Of a stretch of 64,000 bases of DNA, positions 53,958 to 62,822 are shown piece after piece. The notes under the pieces are model-generated. The model did not search any database. It saw only the letters and a list, made by a program, of their open reading frames with translations, and had not been told where the DNA came from. Numbering within the stretch: position 1 is the stretch's first letter; the number at the start of each line of letters is the position of its first letter. Both the position numbers and the translations under genes were made by a program. The DNA is from Caryophanales bacterium UBA6865 (lineage in GTDB: Bacteria; Bacillota_I; Bacilli_A; RFN20; CAG-826), in the NCBI GenBank assembly GCA_002449265.1, contig DKCV01000028.1:25737-89736 (forward strand), given 5' to 3'.

Positions 53958-55396
53958 TGACTAGCCAATTTTTCTTCTTTGATTAAGGCAAATTCTTTTT
54001 TCTCTACGCATAGAATCACGGGAATATACACCAAATCAACGAGGATCCAGCTGATGGGGAAAGCCGCATATAACCAGAAAATCGTGTGGAAAAATGGCAG
54101 TTGAAACAAAGTATAGATGAATAATATTCTTGAGCCGGTGCAGCCGAAAAGGGTGATAAGAGCAGGGGAAGTACTATGACGCATACCCCGTAAATAGTTG
54201 GAACAAATCCCCATTAATCCATCGAGGCAATAGGTGAATCCCATGATATATAGCCTTTCCTGCCCCGCCAATAAGGCATTTGTGATGTTTACGTCTTCAC
54301 TCTCATTCATGAAAATCCCTAAGAGTTCTTTCGGAAAAATTCCGCATACTAGTGCGCAAACGCCCCAAACGATAAATTGCCAAAGTGCCCCATACCAGAA
54401 TGATTTTCGGATATTCTCAATTTTTCTTGCCCCGTAATTCTGTCCCACGAAAGCGACGACTGTCGCGCTAAAAGCGTCTAGCAAAGCGAAAATATATCCT
54501 TCCACTTGGGAAGAGGCGCTACTTCCAGAAATAATTTCATTCATCCCGATATTTACACCATTAATGGAATAACTCGTAATCGTATATAAGGAAGACTGAA
54601 TCATCACGTTAGGAATCGAAAAAGCAAGTCCTTGAATTCCGGCTGGTAAACCAATAAGAAGAATTTCTTTTAATGCCTTTGAGTCAATCCTCATTTCTTT
54701 CCAATGGATATAAACAAAGCCTTTCTTATAAAAAGAGAGCCATAAAGTGACTAGTAGTGCACTTACCGCTTCACTTAAAACGGTTGCCCACGCTACACCC
54801 GCTACGTCTAAGCCATAGACGATAACGAAAAGAAAGTCGAAAGCAATATTGACCATTCCAGCGATAGTTAAGATATAGAAAGGGCGTTTTGAATCTCCTA
54901 AGGAACGCAAAATCTGGGCTCCATAGTTATAAATCATCACAAACGGTAGACCCACGAAATAGATTTCTAGATATTGAGAGGCTTTATCGATAATGGTAAG
55001 AGGCGTACGCATCCATTCTAGCAATAATCGACTCATGAAATAGCCGAATATGCCAACTAGAATTCCACTAAATAATCCAACAAACAAAGAAGTATGAAGG
55101 ATATTTTGCGCTTTTTTGGAATCGTTGGCGCCTTTTGCGTTTCCTATCGCTACTCCAGCACCGATTGGAATCGAGACAAAAACAGTTACAATAAGGTTAA
55201 TGAGAGCGCTATTGCTCCCGATTGCCGTCATCGATAAGGTACCACCCCCAAAATGAGTGACAGTCAATAAATCGACAGTCGTATAAAAAAGCTGAAAGAC
55301 TGTTGTTAATGCTAAAGGCAAAGCGAATAGGGGAATCTTCTTGAAAAGGTTTCCTTCTGTTAGATCGTTTTCACTTGATTTTCCAAATAGTTTCAT
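53954..55396 (-). CDS. MATE-family efflux pump
   Basis: 480 residues, 12 membrane helices in two halves. The N-terminal FALPLALTTVFQLFYTTVDLL and GVAIGNAKGANDSKKAQ stretches are MATE/NorM-like. It would export cationic drugs with Na+ or H+. Confidence 0.88.
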   Translation of the reverse strand: MKLFGKSSENDLTEGNLFKKIPLFALPLALTTVFQLFYTTVDLLTVTHFGGGTLSMTAIGSNSALINLIVTVFVSIPIGAGVAIGNAKGANDSKKAQNILHTSLFVGLFSGILVGIFGYFMSRLLLEWMRTPLTIIDKASQYLEIYFVGLPFVMIYNYGAQILRSLGDSKRPFYILTIAGMVNIAFDFLFVIVYGLDVAGVAWATVLSEAVSALLVTLWLSFYKKGFVYIHWKEMRIDSKALKEILLIGLPAGIQGLAFSIPNVMIQSSLYTITSYSINGVNIGMNEIISGSSASSQVEGYIFALLDAFSATVVAFVGQNYGARKIENIRKSFWYGALWQFIVWGVCALVCGIFPKELLGIFMNESEDVNITNALLAGQERLYIMGFTYCLDGLMGICSNYLRGMRHSTSPALITLFGCTGSRILFIYTLFQLPFFHTIFWLYAAFPISWILVDLVYIPVILCVEKKEFALIKEEKLASH

Positions 55397-55546
55397 GCAA
55401 GCAAAGAGTGTACTCTCTTTTTATGGACTTGCTATCAAAATGAATGAGTTTCTAGGCGCTTCAAGTTTCAATTCTAATATTCTAAGTATGTATAACTCTC
55501 GTTTGCTTTCTTAAATTATGAGAAAATCAAAAAAGAGGAAAAATAC

Positions 55547-55786
55547 ATGGAACTTATTAAGAATGATAATCGCTTCTCGTTTATCGAGAATGAAGAAACT
55601 GTTGGCTATGTTGAATTTGAAATTCATGACGATGAATTAAGCGTTCTTCATACTGTCGTCAATGAAAAATTTCAGGGGAGAGGAATTGCTCGCTCCTTAA
55701 TGAAAGAAATAGAAATTTATGCAAAAAGCCACGAATTAAAAATTATTCCGATTTGTTCCTATGCAGCAAAGTATTTTCAAAAGTGA
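55547..55786 (+). CDS. Small GNAT-type N-acetyltransferase (YjdJ-like)
   Basis: 79 residues, the size of the single-domain GNATs of the YjdJ/NATD1 type. The acetyl-CoA loop is FQGRGIARSLM (Q-x-x-G-x-A pattern); the end IPICSYAAKYFQK is typical. Substrate unknown. GAGG stands before the ATG. Confidence 0.85.
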   Translation: MELIKNDNRFSFIENEETVGYVEFEIHDDELSVLHTVVNEKFQGRGIARSLMKEIEIYAKSHELKIIPICSYAAKYFQK

Positions 55787-55825
55787 CTTAAATCCGTATT
55801 TGTTTTAAATTATTGTTAATAAAGG

Positions 55826-55866
55826 AAACGCCTTAAACGAAGACAATTTTCATTTTTAAGGCGTTT
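55826..55866. terminator. Bidirectional terminator between the GNAT and flavodiiron genes
   Basis: Perfect 12-bp stem AAACGCCTTAAA/TTTAAGGCGTTT with an 17-nt loop and T-rich end. Confidence 0.85.
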
Positions 55867-55877
55867 TTGCGTAGATT

Positions 55878-57740
55878 TTAAAGTTCTACCTTTTCAAAAT
55901 CGGATGCAGGGTGCTTACAAATCGGGCAGATATAATCTTTTGGCAATTCTTCTCCGACATACGTGTATCCACAAATTTTGCAGCGCCATCCAACTTTCTT
56001 TGGCCCTGTGCTTAAACTTACTAGAGGGCTTGGCTTAGTATGCGCGAAATAGTAAGCGTAAGTGAGGCTATTATCGCTCGATAATATTTTCGCTTCGACG
56101 AGTTCTGCGATAAATAGGATGTGATTTCCACAGTCGATGGATTGCTTTACCTTTAAGGAATAGTAAGCATTGGTTGAGCGCTTTAAGCGATATAGGCCAT
56201 TACTTGATCGCTCTACTTCCGTTTCAAACCCTTTGAACTTATCCGTGTCTCTTCCGCTTTGGAAACCAAAGCGTTTAATGAGCGAATAGGAAGTTTCTTC
56301 CGTCAAGGTCGATACATTGAAGATTCCTGTTTCTAGGATTGTCGTAGCGGTGAGGTTAGATTTATTCACGGATAAAGCAAACAAGGAGGGGTCATCGCTT
56401 ACTTGAAAGAAGGAATTATTGACTGATGCATTGTCTTTGCCGTTTTGGTCTTTCGAGAATACGAGGAATAAGCCATAGGTCAATTTGAATAAGGCGTCAT
56501 GACTTATTGGCTTAATATCATTTTCAAGAGTCTTTAAACGTGGTAAATCTTTGACAATAGCCTCAGCGATAGCGTCAAGGGTTTCGAGCTGATCATCGTG
56601 AATAGAAGAAGCGATAGTTAATGATTCGTCTAAATAATGAATATTGCTTAAAGACGCTAAAATCCGCTTCATATTCGCCTTTGCGGCAGGTGCCCAAGAA
56701 CCATTTTCAATAAAAGCGATGGTGCGATTTGAAATTTTATGAGCTTCTAAATCATGCAAGAAATCTTCCATCTTGATGAAAACTCCTGCGTTATATGTAG
56801 TGGCCGCTAAAACAATCGTGTGGACACGGAAAGCTTCGGCAACTAAATAGCTACTATCCGTTTTGCTCACATCATATTCGACAAGATTCTTCACACCTTT
56901 TTGGGCTAATTTCGAAGCCAAGATATCTGCGACGTTTTTCGTATTTCCGTAAACTGAGCTATACGCAATCATCACTGCATCGTCTTCTTCAGGGGTGTAA
57001 CTTGCCCACTTGATGTAGTAATTCATGATTTTATTGAGGTTGCCTTCCAAAATCGGTCCATGGAGAGGTGCGATTGTTTTTATTTCTAAGGTTGCCGCTT
57101 TCTTTAAAACATTAATTACTTGTGGACCGTATTTCCCGACGATATTCGTGTAGTAGCGTCTAGCTTCCGAAAGGTGCTCTTTTTCGTATTTTCCTAAATC
57201 GGCAAAGATATTTCCACTTAATGCACCAAATGTTCCAAATGCGTCGGCACTGAATAGGATTTTGTCTACTTCTTCGTAAGTGAACATTACTTCTGGCCAA
57301 TGGACCATAGGGGCGCTTACAAAATGGAAACGATGCTTACCAATTGAAAGAGTATCACCTTCTTTAACAATGAGGAACTTCGCTTCAATTTTCGGGAAAT
57401 AATTGAGCAAGAATTCTTTCGCCATTGAGCCGATAACGATCGTGGTCTCTTTATGGCGAAGAAGAAGTTCTCCGATATTGGCGGCGTGGTCAGGTTCCAT
57501 GTGGTTTACGATAAGATAATCGAGTTTCCTATCACCTAATAAATAGTCGAGATTGTCATAAAAAACTTTGCTCACACTTGCATCGACTGTATCGAGCAAG
57601 CAAGTTTTTTCGTCTAAGTAAAGATAACTGTTGTAGCTTACGCCATTTTCTAAGGGATAGACGTTTTCAAATAGGGCTAAGCGGCGGTCGCTTCCCCCAA
57701 CATAAAATAAACCGTCTTTGATTTTGGTTTCGTTATGCAT
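55878..57740 (-). CDS. Flavodiiron protein fused to a flavin reductase and a rubredoxin
   Basis: 620 residues in four parts. A metallo-beta-lactamase-like diiron domain (1-250) has all ligands: His80, Glu82, Asp84, His85, His147, Asp166, His227. A flavodoxin domain follows (about 255-395, SSVYGNTKN). A flavin reductase-like split barrel spans about 415-565. The rubredoxin has Cys587, Cys590, Cys605 and Cys608. Flavodiiron proteins reduce O2 to water or NO to N2O with electrons from rubredoxin. In Moorella the reductase-rubredoxin pair (Hrb) is a separate protein; here all sits on one chain. GGAGG is 7 nt upstream. Confidence 0.9.
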   Translation of the reverse strand: MHNETKIKDGLFYVGGSDRRLALFENVYPLENGVSYNSYLYLDEKTCLLDTVDASVSKVFYDNLDYLLGDRKLDYLIVNHMEPDHAANIGELLLRHKETTIVIGSMAKEFLLNYFPKIEAKFLIVKEGDTLSIGKHRFHFVSAPMVHWPEVMFTYEEVDKILFSADAFGTFGALSGNIFADLGKYEKEHLSEARRYYTNIVGKYGPQVINVLKKAATLEIKTIAPLHGPILEGNLNKIMNYYIKWASYTPEEDDAVMIAYSSVYGNTKNVADILASKLAQKGVKNLVEYDVSKTDSSYLVAEAFRVHTIVLAATTYNAGVFIKMEDFLHDLEAHKISNRTIAFIENGSWAPAAKANMKRILASLSNIHYLDESLTIASSIHDDQLETLDAIAEAIVKDLPRLKTLENDIKPISHDALFKLTYGLFLVFSKDQNGKDNASVNNSFFQVSDDPSLFALSVNKSNLTATTILETGIFNVSTLTEETSYSLIKRFGFQSGRDTDKFKGFETEVERSSNGLYRLKRSTNAYYSLKVKQSIDCGNHILFIAELVEAKILSSDNSLTYAYYFAHTKPSPLVSLSTGPKKVGWRCKICGYTYVGEELPKDYICPICKHPASDFEKVEL

Positions 57741-57859
57741 TGGTATTCCTCCAAAACTATTGTAAAGTAGTTTTCTTTTCGATAAAAGAAAAACACATAT
57801 CGCGTTTTTAAATAGCGGGGATTTGCTACAATATCAATTGGAAAAGAACTGATTTCATT

Positions 57860-58594
57860 ATGACAAGCGAGATAGAAAAACTAATGGGAATAAAATCCCA
57901 TTTTAAGAAAGACAAGAAGATTGCTTTCTTAGGTGGAGCGGGAGTAAGCGTTGCTTCTATGATCCCTGATTTTCGTTCTCCAAAAGGGATATATCACGTG
58001 AAAAGCAAGTATGGAGTTCCTTACGAAACGATCCTTTCGCATTCTTATTTCTATGCTCATCCTGAAACATTTTATGAGTTTTATTGGGAGAATATGGTGA
58101 AGCTTGACGCTAAACCGAATTTGGCCCATTTGTCTTTGGCTCATTACGAAGCTAGTGGTGGTAATATCAAAATTCTTACGCAAAATATCGATGGCCTTCA
58201 TCAAGAGGCTCTGAGCAACTACGTTTATGAATTACACGGCTCTACCAAACGCTATTATTGTACGCGTTGCCGCCATTTCTATTCTCTCGATGAAATCGCT
58301 AAAAGTGGCGTACCACACTGCGAATGTGGAGCAATATTGAAACCAGATGTCGTTCTTTATGAAGAACCATTAAATAAAGCGATTTTGTCTTCTTCCATTT
58401 TAGCGTTAGCGGAAGCCGATATTCTCATCGTTGGAGGTACTTCCTTAAACGTTTACCCTGCGGCTGGCTTAATTCAATATTTTAAAGGAGATTATCGCTT
58501 ACTTATTAATCAAGAAAGAACGAATTTAGATTCCTTTTTTGATGATGTTATTCACGATGATATCGGAAAAGTATTATCCTTTTTGCTAGAATGA
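57860..58594 (+). CDS. Sir2-family NAD-dependent protein deacylase
   Basis: 244 residues. GAGVSVASMIPDFR binds NAD; QNIDGLH and ELHG hold the catalytic His; zinc Cys are in CTRC and CECG (a Cys-x-Cys second pair, shorter than the common Cys-x-x-Cys). It removes acyl groups from lysines, producing O-acetyl-ADP-ribose. The stop overlaps the next gene by 4 nt. Confidence 0.88.
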   Translation: MTSEIEKLMGIKSHFKKDKKIAFLGGAGVSVASMIPDFRSPKGIYHVKSKYGVPYETILSHSYFYAHPETFYEFYWENMVKLDAKPNLAHLSLAHYEASGGNIKILTQNIDGLHQEALSNYVYELHGSTKRYYCTRCRHFYSLDEIAKSGVPHCECGAILKPDVVLYEEPLNKAILSSSILALAEADILIVGGTSLNVYPAAGLIQYFKGDYRLLINQERTNLDSFFDDVIHDDIGKVLSFLLE

Positions 58595-59202
58595 GTCAGT
58601 TTCACATCTTTAAACATTTTATTACGATAACAAAACACCGACACCGTGTATTAAAAAACGCGATGCATATGGGTATTTTCTTTTTTGCTCTTCATCACGA
58701 TTTATCGAAATTCTCGCCACAGGAATTCTTCCCCAGCGCGAAGTATTATCAAGGCACTTCCTCGCCAATTTATGCGCAGCGCTGCTACGAAAATTATTTT
58801 TCTTCGATATGTCAGCACCATGTGCGAAGGAATCCTCATCACTGGGAATATTGGACCGATTTCTTCAATGGCTATTTATTTGTGAAAACAATGCCTTATA
58901 AATGGGCGACCGAATACGTTTGCGATATGCTTAGTGCCTCTATGGTCTATGCTGGAAAATCCTATAGTCCTAAGATGACTATCGCCTATTTTCGTCTTCA
59001 TTCTCCCCATTTTTATATGACTGAAGCCACGAGAAAATACATTGATTTTTGTTTAGATGAATTTGCTAAAAACGGTTGGACGAATTTAAAGAAGAAAAAT
59101 ACGTTAGCGAAATATAGAGAGATTACTTCTTCTTTGCCAGACGTTGAGATTATTCGAAATCTCCATCCTGGCGATAAGCTTCCGGAGCTTGTGAAAGATT
59201 GA
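58591..59202 (+). CDS. DUF5662-family protein
   Basis: 203 residues with HHDLSKFSPQEF and HHVRRNPHHWEYW, an HD-like histidine/aspartate arrangement that I associate with DUF5662. The residues could bind a metal and cleave a phosphate ester, but activity is not known. Coupled (ATGA) to the sirtuin gene. Confidence 0.72.
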   Translation: MSQFHIFKHFITITKHRHRVLKNAMHMGIFFFALHHDLSKFSPQEFFPSAKYYQGTSSPIYAQRCYENYFSSICQHHVRRNPHHWEYWTDFFNGYLFVKTMPYKWATEYVCDMLSASMVYAGKSYSPKMTIAYFRLHSPHFYMTEATRKYIDFCLDEFAKNGWTNLKKKNTLAKYREITSSLPDVEIIRNLHPGDKLPELVKD

Positions 59203-59208
59203 ACTTTT

Positions 59209-59227
59209 AAGATACTTGTAGTATCTT
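59209..59227 (+). promoter_or_regulatory. Inverted repeat before the potassium-channel operon
   Basis: AAGATAC/GTATCTT with a 5-nt loop, 10 nt before the ATG of the first Trk gene, which has no recognisable ribosome site. It may be an operator or a leader structure. Confidence 0.4.
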
Positions 59228-59236
59228 GCTAGCCGT

Positions 59237-59656
59237 ATGAGAAACAAAATCTTAGTAATTGGGTGCGGCCGGTTTGGTGCAAAAATCGCTAACGACAGCA
59301 GTCTTAATGGCGAAAACGTGGTCACAATCGATAACGACCCTTCTAGCTTTGAGCGTCTTAATGACGATTATAGCGGCTATACGGTTAGCTGCGATGCGAC
59401 TGATTTATCAACGATGGAAGAAGAAGGCTACATCAAAGACGCTTTCCGGATTGTTATCGCAACAGGGAATGACAACGTGAACCTCTTTTTGTCCCATGTT
59501 GCTGCTTCCATTTACGAGATTCCAGAAATTTTTGTTCGTTTCAATGATCCTGATTTTGCCGCTTTAGTTAGCGACATGAATATCAAAGCGATTTATCCAT
59601 TTGAGCTTTCCCTCAGGAGATATCACACTTTATCAATGGGGGTGAAGAAACAATGA
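59237..59656 (+). CDS. TrkA/KtrA N-domain protein (short RCK)
   Basis: 139 residues with a Rossmann NAD-binding domain (VIGCGRFGAKIA; acidic IDND end of strand 2). The regulatory TrkA_C domain is absent. It overlaps the longer TrkA-like gene by 4 nt. The two probably form a hetero-octameric gating ring on the potassium channel. Confidence 0.85.
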   Translation: MRNKILVIGCGRFGAKIANDSSLNGENVVTIDNDPSSFERLNDDYSGYTVSCDATDLSTMEEEGYIKDAFRIVIATGNDNVNLFLSHVAASIYEIPEIFVRFNDPDFAALVSDMNIKAIYPFELSLRRYHTLSMGVKKQ

Positions 59657-60459
59657 AAATCGTAATTGCCAATGGCGGAAATAGCGCTTCTTACATTATT
59701 GACATGTTTAAAAGCCGCCAAAACGAGCTCGTTGTTATCAATAGTAGTCGTTCCATTGCGGATGAACTTGTTAAAAAAGAGCACGTTTCCGTGTATGTCG
59801 GTTCCCCTTTCCGCCAATACGTTCTAGAAGAAGCAGGGGCAAAGGACGCGGATGTTTTTGTTTCCCTATGCGAAAAGGATACCGATAATTACGCCGCTTG
59901 CACCCTTGCAAAAAAGATGTTCAATGTCAAAAAGGTCATTTGTGTGGTGAATAACCCTCGCAATGTCGATATTTTTAGAAGGCTTGGAATCGATTCCGTC
60001 ATTAGTAGCACGTACTTACTTGCCCAATCCGTTCAAAGCGAATCCTCTATGGAATCACTCATTAAAACGTTGTCTTTGGATAATGATAAAATTAACGTCA
60101 TTGAAGCGGTTGTTTTATCGCGCTACAAGATTGCCAATCAACGCATCATGGATATTGATTTCCCAAAATATGCCTCAATTGCTGCGATTTATCGTAACTT
60201 TCAAATCTTGATCCCTAACGGTCAAATTGTTTTGAAACCAAAAGATGTTCTTATGATTGTTACGGCTCCTGAAAACCATAAGCGCTTATTAGCCTTCCTT
60301 CAATCCGTGAGAGAAGAAAGTAGAGGGGTTGTTTCCTCTATTAAAAATGCTGCTTCTAGCGCTAAACGGAAGATTAAAGGGCCAAAAAAGGAACCCTTTA
60401 AGACGGAAAAGGGAGATAAACTCGCGAAGCAAAACGAAGAGAAGGCGGACGAAGAATGA
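59653..60459 (+). CDS. TrkA/KtrA protein with both RCK domains
   Basis: 268 residues: an N-domain (about 1-125; MKIVIANGGNSASYI, weaker GxGxxG than in the paralogue) and a TrkA_C domain (about 135-220), then a Lys-rich tail. The altered nucleotide loop suggests that this partner may not bind NAD normally. It precedes the channel gene with a 4-nt overlap. Confidence 0.87.
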   Translation: MKIVIANGGNSASYIIDMFKSRQNELVVINSSRSIADELVKKEHVSVYVGSPFRQYVLEEAGAKDADVFVSLCEKDTDNYAACTLAKKMFNVKKVICVVNNPRNVDIFRRLGIDSVISSTYLLAQSVQSESSMESLIKTLSLDNDKINVIEAVVLSRYKIANQRIMDIDFPKYASIAAIYRNFQILIPNGQIVLKPKDVLMIVTAPENHKRLLAFLQSVREESRGVVSSIKNAASSAKRKIKGPKKEPFKTEKGDKLAKQNEEKADEE

Positions 60460-62108
60460 AAGAAAACGAGAAGGAAGTGCGGGGATTTCGCCTAATTTTT
60501 GGATATCTAGGCATCTTTTTGTCCCTAATCGGCGTGATTACTCTTTTGCCTCTATTCATGCTTTGCTTTTATCCAAATGAATACGAGTGCTGGTATCTAT
60601 TCGCAATTCCTTCATTTAGCTTTATTTTCGTAGGTTTATTGCTATTTTTGACGCTGATTCGAGGAAGAAAAAGAGCCCGTTTTGCCCGTTTTGAAAATTC
60701 GCAGCTTTTGCTACTAATATGGCTACTAGCTGTTTTCTCTGGGGCGCTCCCTTTTTTCTTAGGCAAATGTTTTGGCTTGATGAATATGAATTTCAGCGAA
60801 TCAATTTTCGAATCGGCTAGCGCTTATAGCACTACGGGATTGACTGTTTTTAAAGATTATGTCGATATTCCTAATTCTTTTGCCCCTCACGTATTTTGCT
60901 TTCATCGATCTTTGATGCAATTTATTGGCGGGGTGGGTCTTGTACTTTTGCTTGAAAGTGTCTTGGGGCTAACAACTACTTCTTTATACACCACAGAAGG
61001 ACATAGCGATAAACTTCTCCCCTCCATTGCAAAAAGCGCCCGTCTATTGTTTGGAATTTATTTAGGATATACGTTAATAGGAACGTTTGCTTTATGGTTG
61101 GCCGGTATGGATTTGTTTGACGCGATGAACCATTCCATGTGCGCTCTTAGTGGAGGGGGCATGTCCACCCGTTCTACTTGCATCGCCTATTTTAGAAATA
61201 GTAGTGGGAACGGCGTTTTGCCCGCCAATTCCATCGCGATTGAAATCATTCTTATGGTTTTGGTTTTGCTTTCCAGCACTTCGTTTTTGCTACATACTTT
61301 TATTCTTACTTTTAAATGGAAGAAATTTACAAAAGACGATGAAGTCCGCTTTGCATTTTTCATGATTGTGTTTTTCTCCATTGTCGTTTCGATTTCTGGA
61401 GCGATTAATTTAGCAAACATTCATCATAATTCCTTTGGGGATAATCTTGCTCAATCTATCCGTGAATCGACTTTCTATGTTATCGCTAGTGCGACGACTT
61501 CTGGCTTTGCAAATACTTCTTTGCAAGGGATGTTCAATCTTGGAAAACCTCTCTTATTCGCTTGCACGCTCCTTATGATTATCGGTGGCGGCGCCGGAAG
61601 CTGCGGAGGTGGCATTAAGCAATATCGCGTTTTCATTTGTTTGAAGGATCTTTGGTACTCTTTAAAATACCGTTTCTCCCCCTCTCACCAAATTAATCCA
61701 CGCACCACTTATCGGTATGGGAAACTTTCTCCTCTTACTGATGAAACGGTGAAAGACGCTTATAGCTATAGTTTATTGTTTTTGATTGTTTTCGCTATTT
61801 CTGTCGTTATTCTTGTGTTTTTGCCTGATTTCGATGCGGAAGAGGCTGCTTTTGATGTTGCTAGTGGAATGAGCAATACCGGATTAGCCGCCACAGACTT
61901 TGTGACATATGGTATCATGCACCCTAATGCGTATCCTGTCGCACTATGGACATTAAGTATTGGCATGATCCTGGGCCGACTTGAAATCATGCCTCTTATT
62001 TATGCTGGACGAAGCATTCGAGAAGAAATCGTCTTCCAAAAGCATCAAAAGAAGCTCGCCAAAGAAAGAAGCATGCAGGATGAGTTTGAAGATGAAGAAG
62101 ACCTTTAA
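60456..62108 (+). CDS. Trk/Ktr potassium channel subunit
   Basis: 550 residues, four repeated membrane-pore-membrane units with the selectivity-filter glycines in STTGLTVF, LSGGGMSTR, TTSGFAN and SNTGLAA. GGGAGSCGGGIKQYR is the TrkH-type intramembrane loop. It imports K+ (Na+-coupled in Ktr) under control of the two RCK proteins encoded before it. Confidence 0.92.
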   Translation: MKENEKEVRGFRLIFGYLGIFLSLIGVITLLPLFMLCFYPNEYECWYLFAIPSFSFIFVGLLLFLTLIRGRKRARFARFENSQLLLLIWLLAVFSGALPFFLGKCFGLMNMNFSESIFESASAYSTTGLTVFKDYVDIPNSFAPHVFCFHRSLMQFIGGVGLVLLLESVLGLTTTSLYTTEGHSDKLLPSIAKSARLLFGIYLGYTLIGTFALWLAGMDLFDAMNHSMCALSGGGMSTRSTCIAYFRNSSGNGVLPANSIAIEIILMVLVLLSSTSFLLHTFILTFKWKKFTKDDEVRFAFFMIVFFSIVVSISGAINLANIHHNSFGDNLAQSIRESTFYVIASATTSGFANTSLQGMFNLGKPLLFACTLLMIIGGGAGSCGGGIKQYRVFICLKDLWYSLKYRFSPSHQINPRTTYRYGKLSPLTDETVKDAYSYSLLFLIVFAISVVILVFLPDFDAEEAAFDVASGMSNTGLAATDFVTYGIMHPNAYPVALWTLSIGMILGRLEIMPLIYAGRSIREEIVFQKHQKKLAKERSMQDEFEDEEDL

Positions 62109-62144
62109 AGGAAGAAACGCTAAAATATTGATGGAGGTTAACTT

Positions 62145-62561
62145 ATGATTATCGATGATATCAAAAAAGCAAATATTGAAGCGATGAAGTCGCATGACGC
62201 CGAGAAGCGCAGCGTTTATTCGATTTTGATTTCTCGCTATACGGAATTAAAAACGAGTGGCGCGAATAAAGAAGTGACTGATAGCGATATGATTCATATG
62301 ATCCAAAAGCTTGACAAAGAACTCGATGAAGAAAAAGCAGGTTATTTAAAGGCTGGACGAATCGAGCAAGCCGCTGCAATCGATTCACAAAAAGCTGGGC
62401 TTACTCCATTTGTCCCAAAACAAATGAACGAAGAAGAAATCCGCGCCGTGATTGCCTCACTATCCGATAAAAGTCTTCCTAACGTAATGAAACATTTCAA
62501 GATGAATTACGCTGGGAAAGTCGATATGGGTCTTGTGAGTAAAATCGCAAAAGGAAATTAA
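62145..62561 (+). CDS. YqeY/GatB-like domain protein
   Basis: 138 residues of the YqeY family (IDDIKKANIEAMKSHDAEK, ending VMKHFKMNYAGKVDMGLVSKI), related to the tail of GatB. GGAGG lies upstream. The role in tRNA metabolism is assumed for the family but not proven. It is followed by a terminator. Confidence 0.88.
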   Translation: MIIDDIKKANIEAMKSHDAEKRSVYSILISRYTELKTSGANKEVTDSDMIHMIQKLDKELDEEKAGYLKAGRIEQAAAIDSQKAGLTPFVPKQMNEEEIRAVIASLSDKSLPNVMKHFKMNYAGKVDMGLVSKIAKGN

Positions 62562-62568
62562 AGAAATG

Positions 62569-62598
62569 CGCGTCAATATAATTTGGCGCGTTTTCTTT
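62569..62598 (+). terminator. Terminator after the yqeY gene
   Basis: CGCGTCA/TGGCGCG (one G-T pair), then TTTTCTTT. Confidence 0.8.
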
Positions 62599-62609
62599 AA
62601 GGTTAATCC

Positions 62610-62638
62610 TTGCTAGTTTTTCTCCCCTTATCTATAAT
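62610..62638 (+). promoter_or_regulatory. tRNA-Trp promoter
   Basis: TTGCTA (62610-62615), 17-nt spacer, perfect TATAAT (62633-62638), 10 nt before the tRNA. Confidence 0.75.
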
Positions 62639-62648
62639 TACGTGCGCT

Positions 62649-62722
62649 AGGAGCATGGTTCAGTGGTAGAACAGCGGTCTCCAAAACCGTTGATGAGGGT
62701 TCGATTCCTTCTGCTCCTGCCA
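62649..62722 (+). tRNA. tRNA-Trp (CCA)
   Basis: 74 nt. Acceptor AGGAGCA/TGCTCCT, anticodon loop CTCCAAA with anticodon CCA, T-arm GGTTCGATTCC, discriminator G, encoded CCA. TGA is not read by it, which fits the standard code used here. Confidence 0.97.
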
Positions 62723-62737
62723 ACCCTGATGAATGCG

Positions 62738-62786
62738 CTCCCATAATTTGGGCCAGAAATTGGTATCATAATGGGAGTTTTATTTT
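62738..62786 (+). terminator. tRNA-Trp terminator
   Basis: CTCCCAT (62738-62744) pairs with ATGGGAG (62771-62777), then TTTTATTTT. The insertion element begins one base after it. Confidence 0.7.
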
Positions 62787-62787
62787 A

Positions 62788-62813
62788 AAAGTCTTTATTT
62801 GCACATGACTGAT
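62788..62813 (+). repeat. Left terminal inverted repeat of the insertion element
   Basis: 26 nt identical to the reverse complement of 63975-64000. Confidence 0.95.
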
Positions 62814-62822
62814 TTTCGCCCG

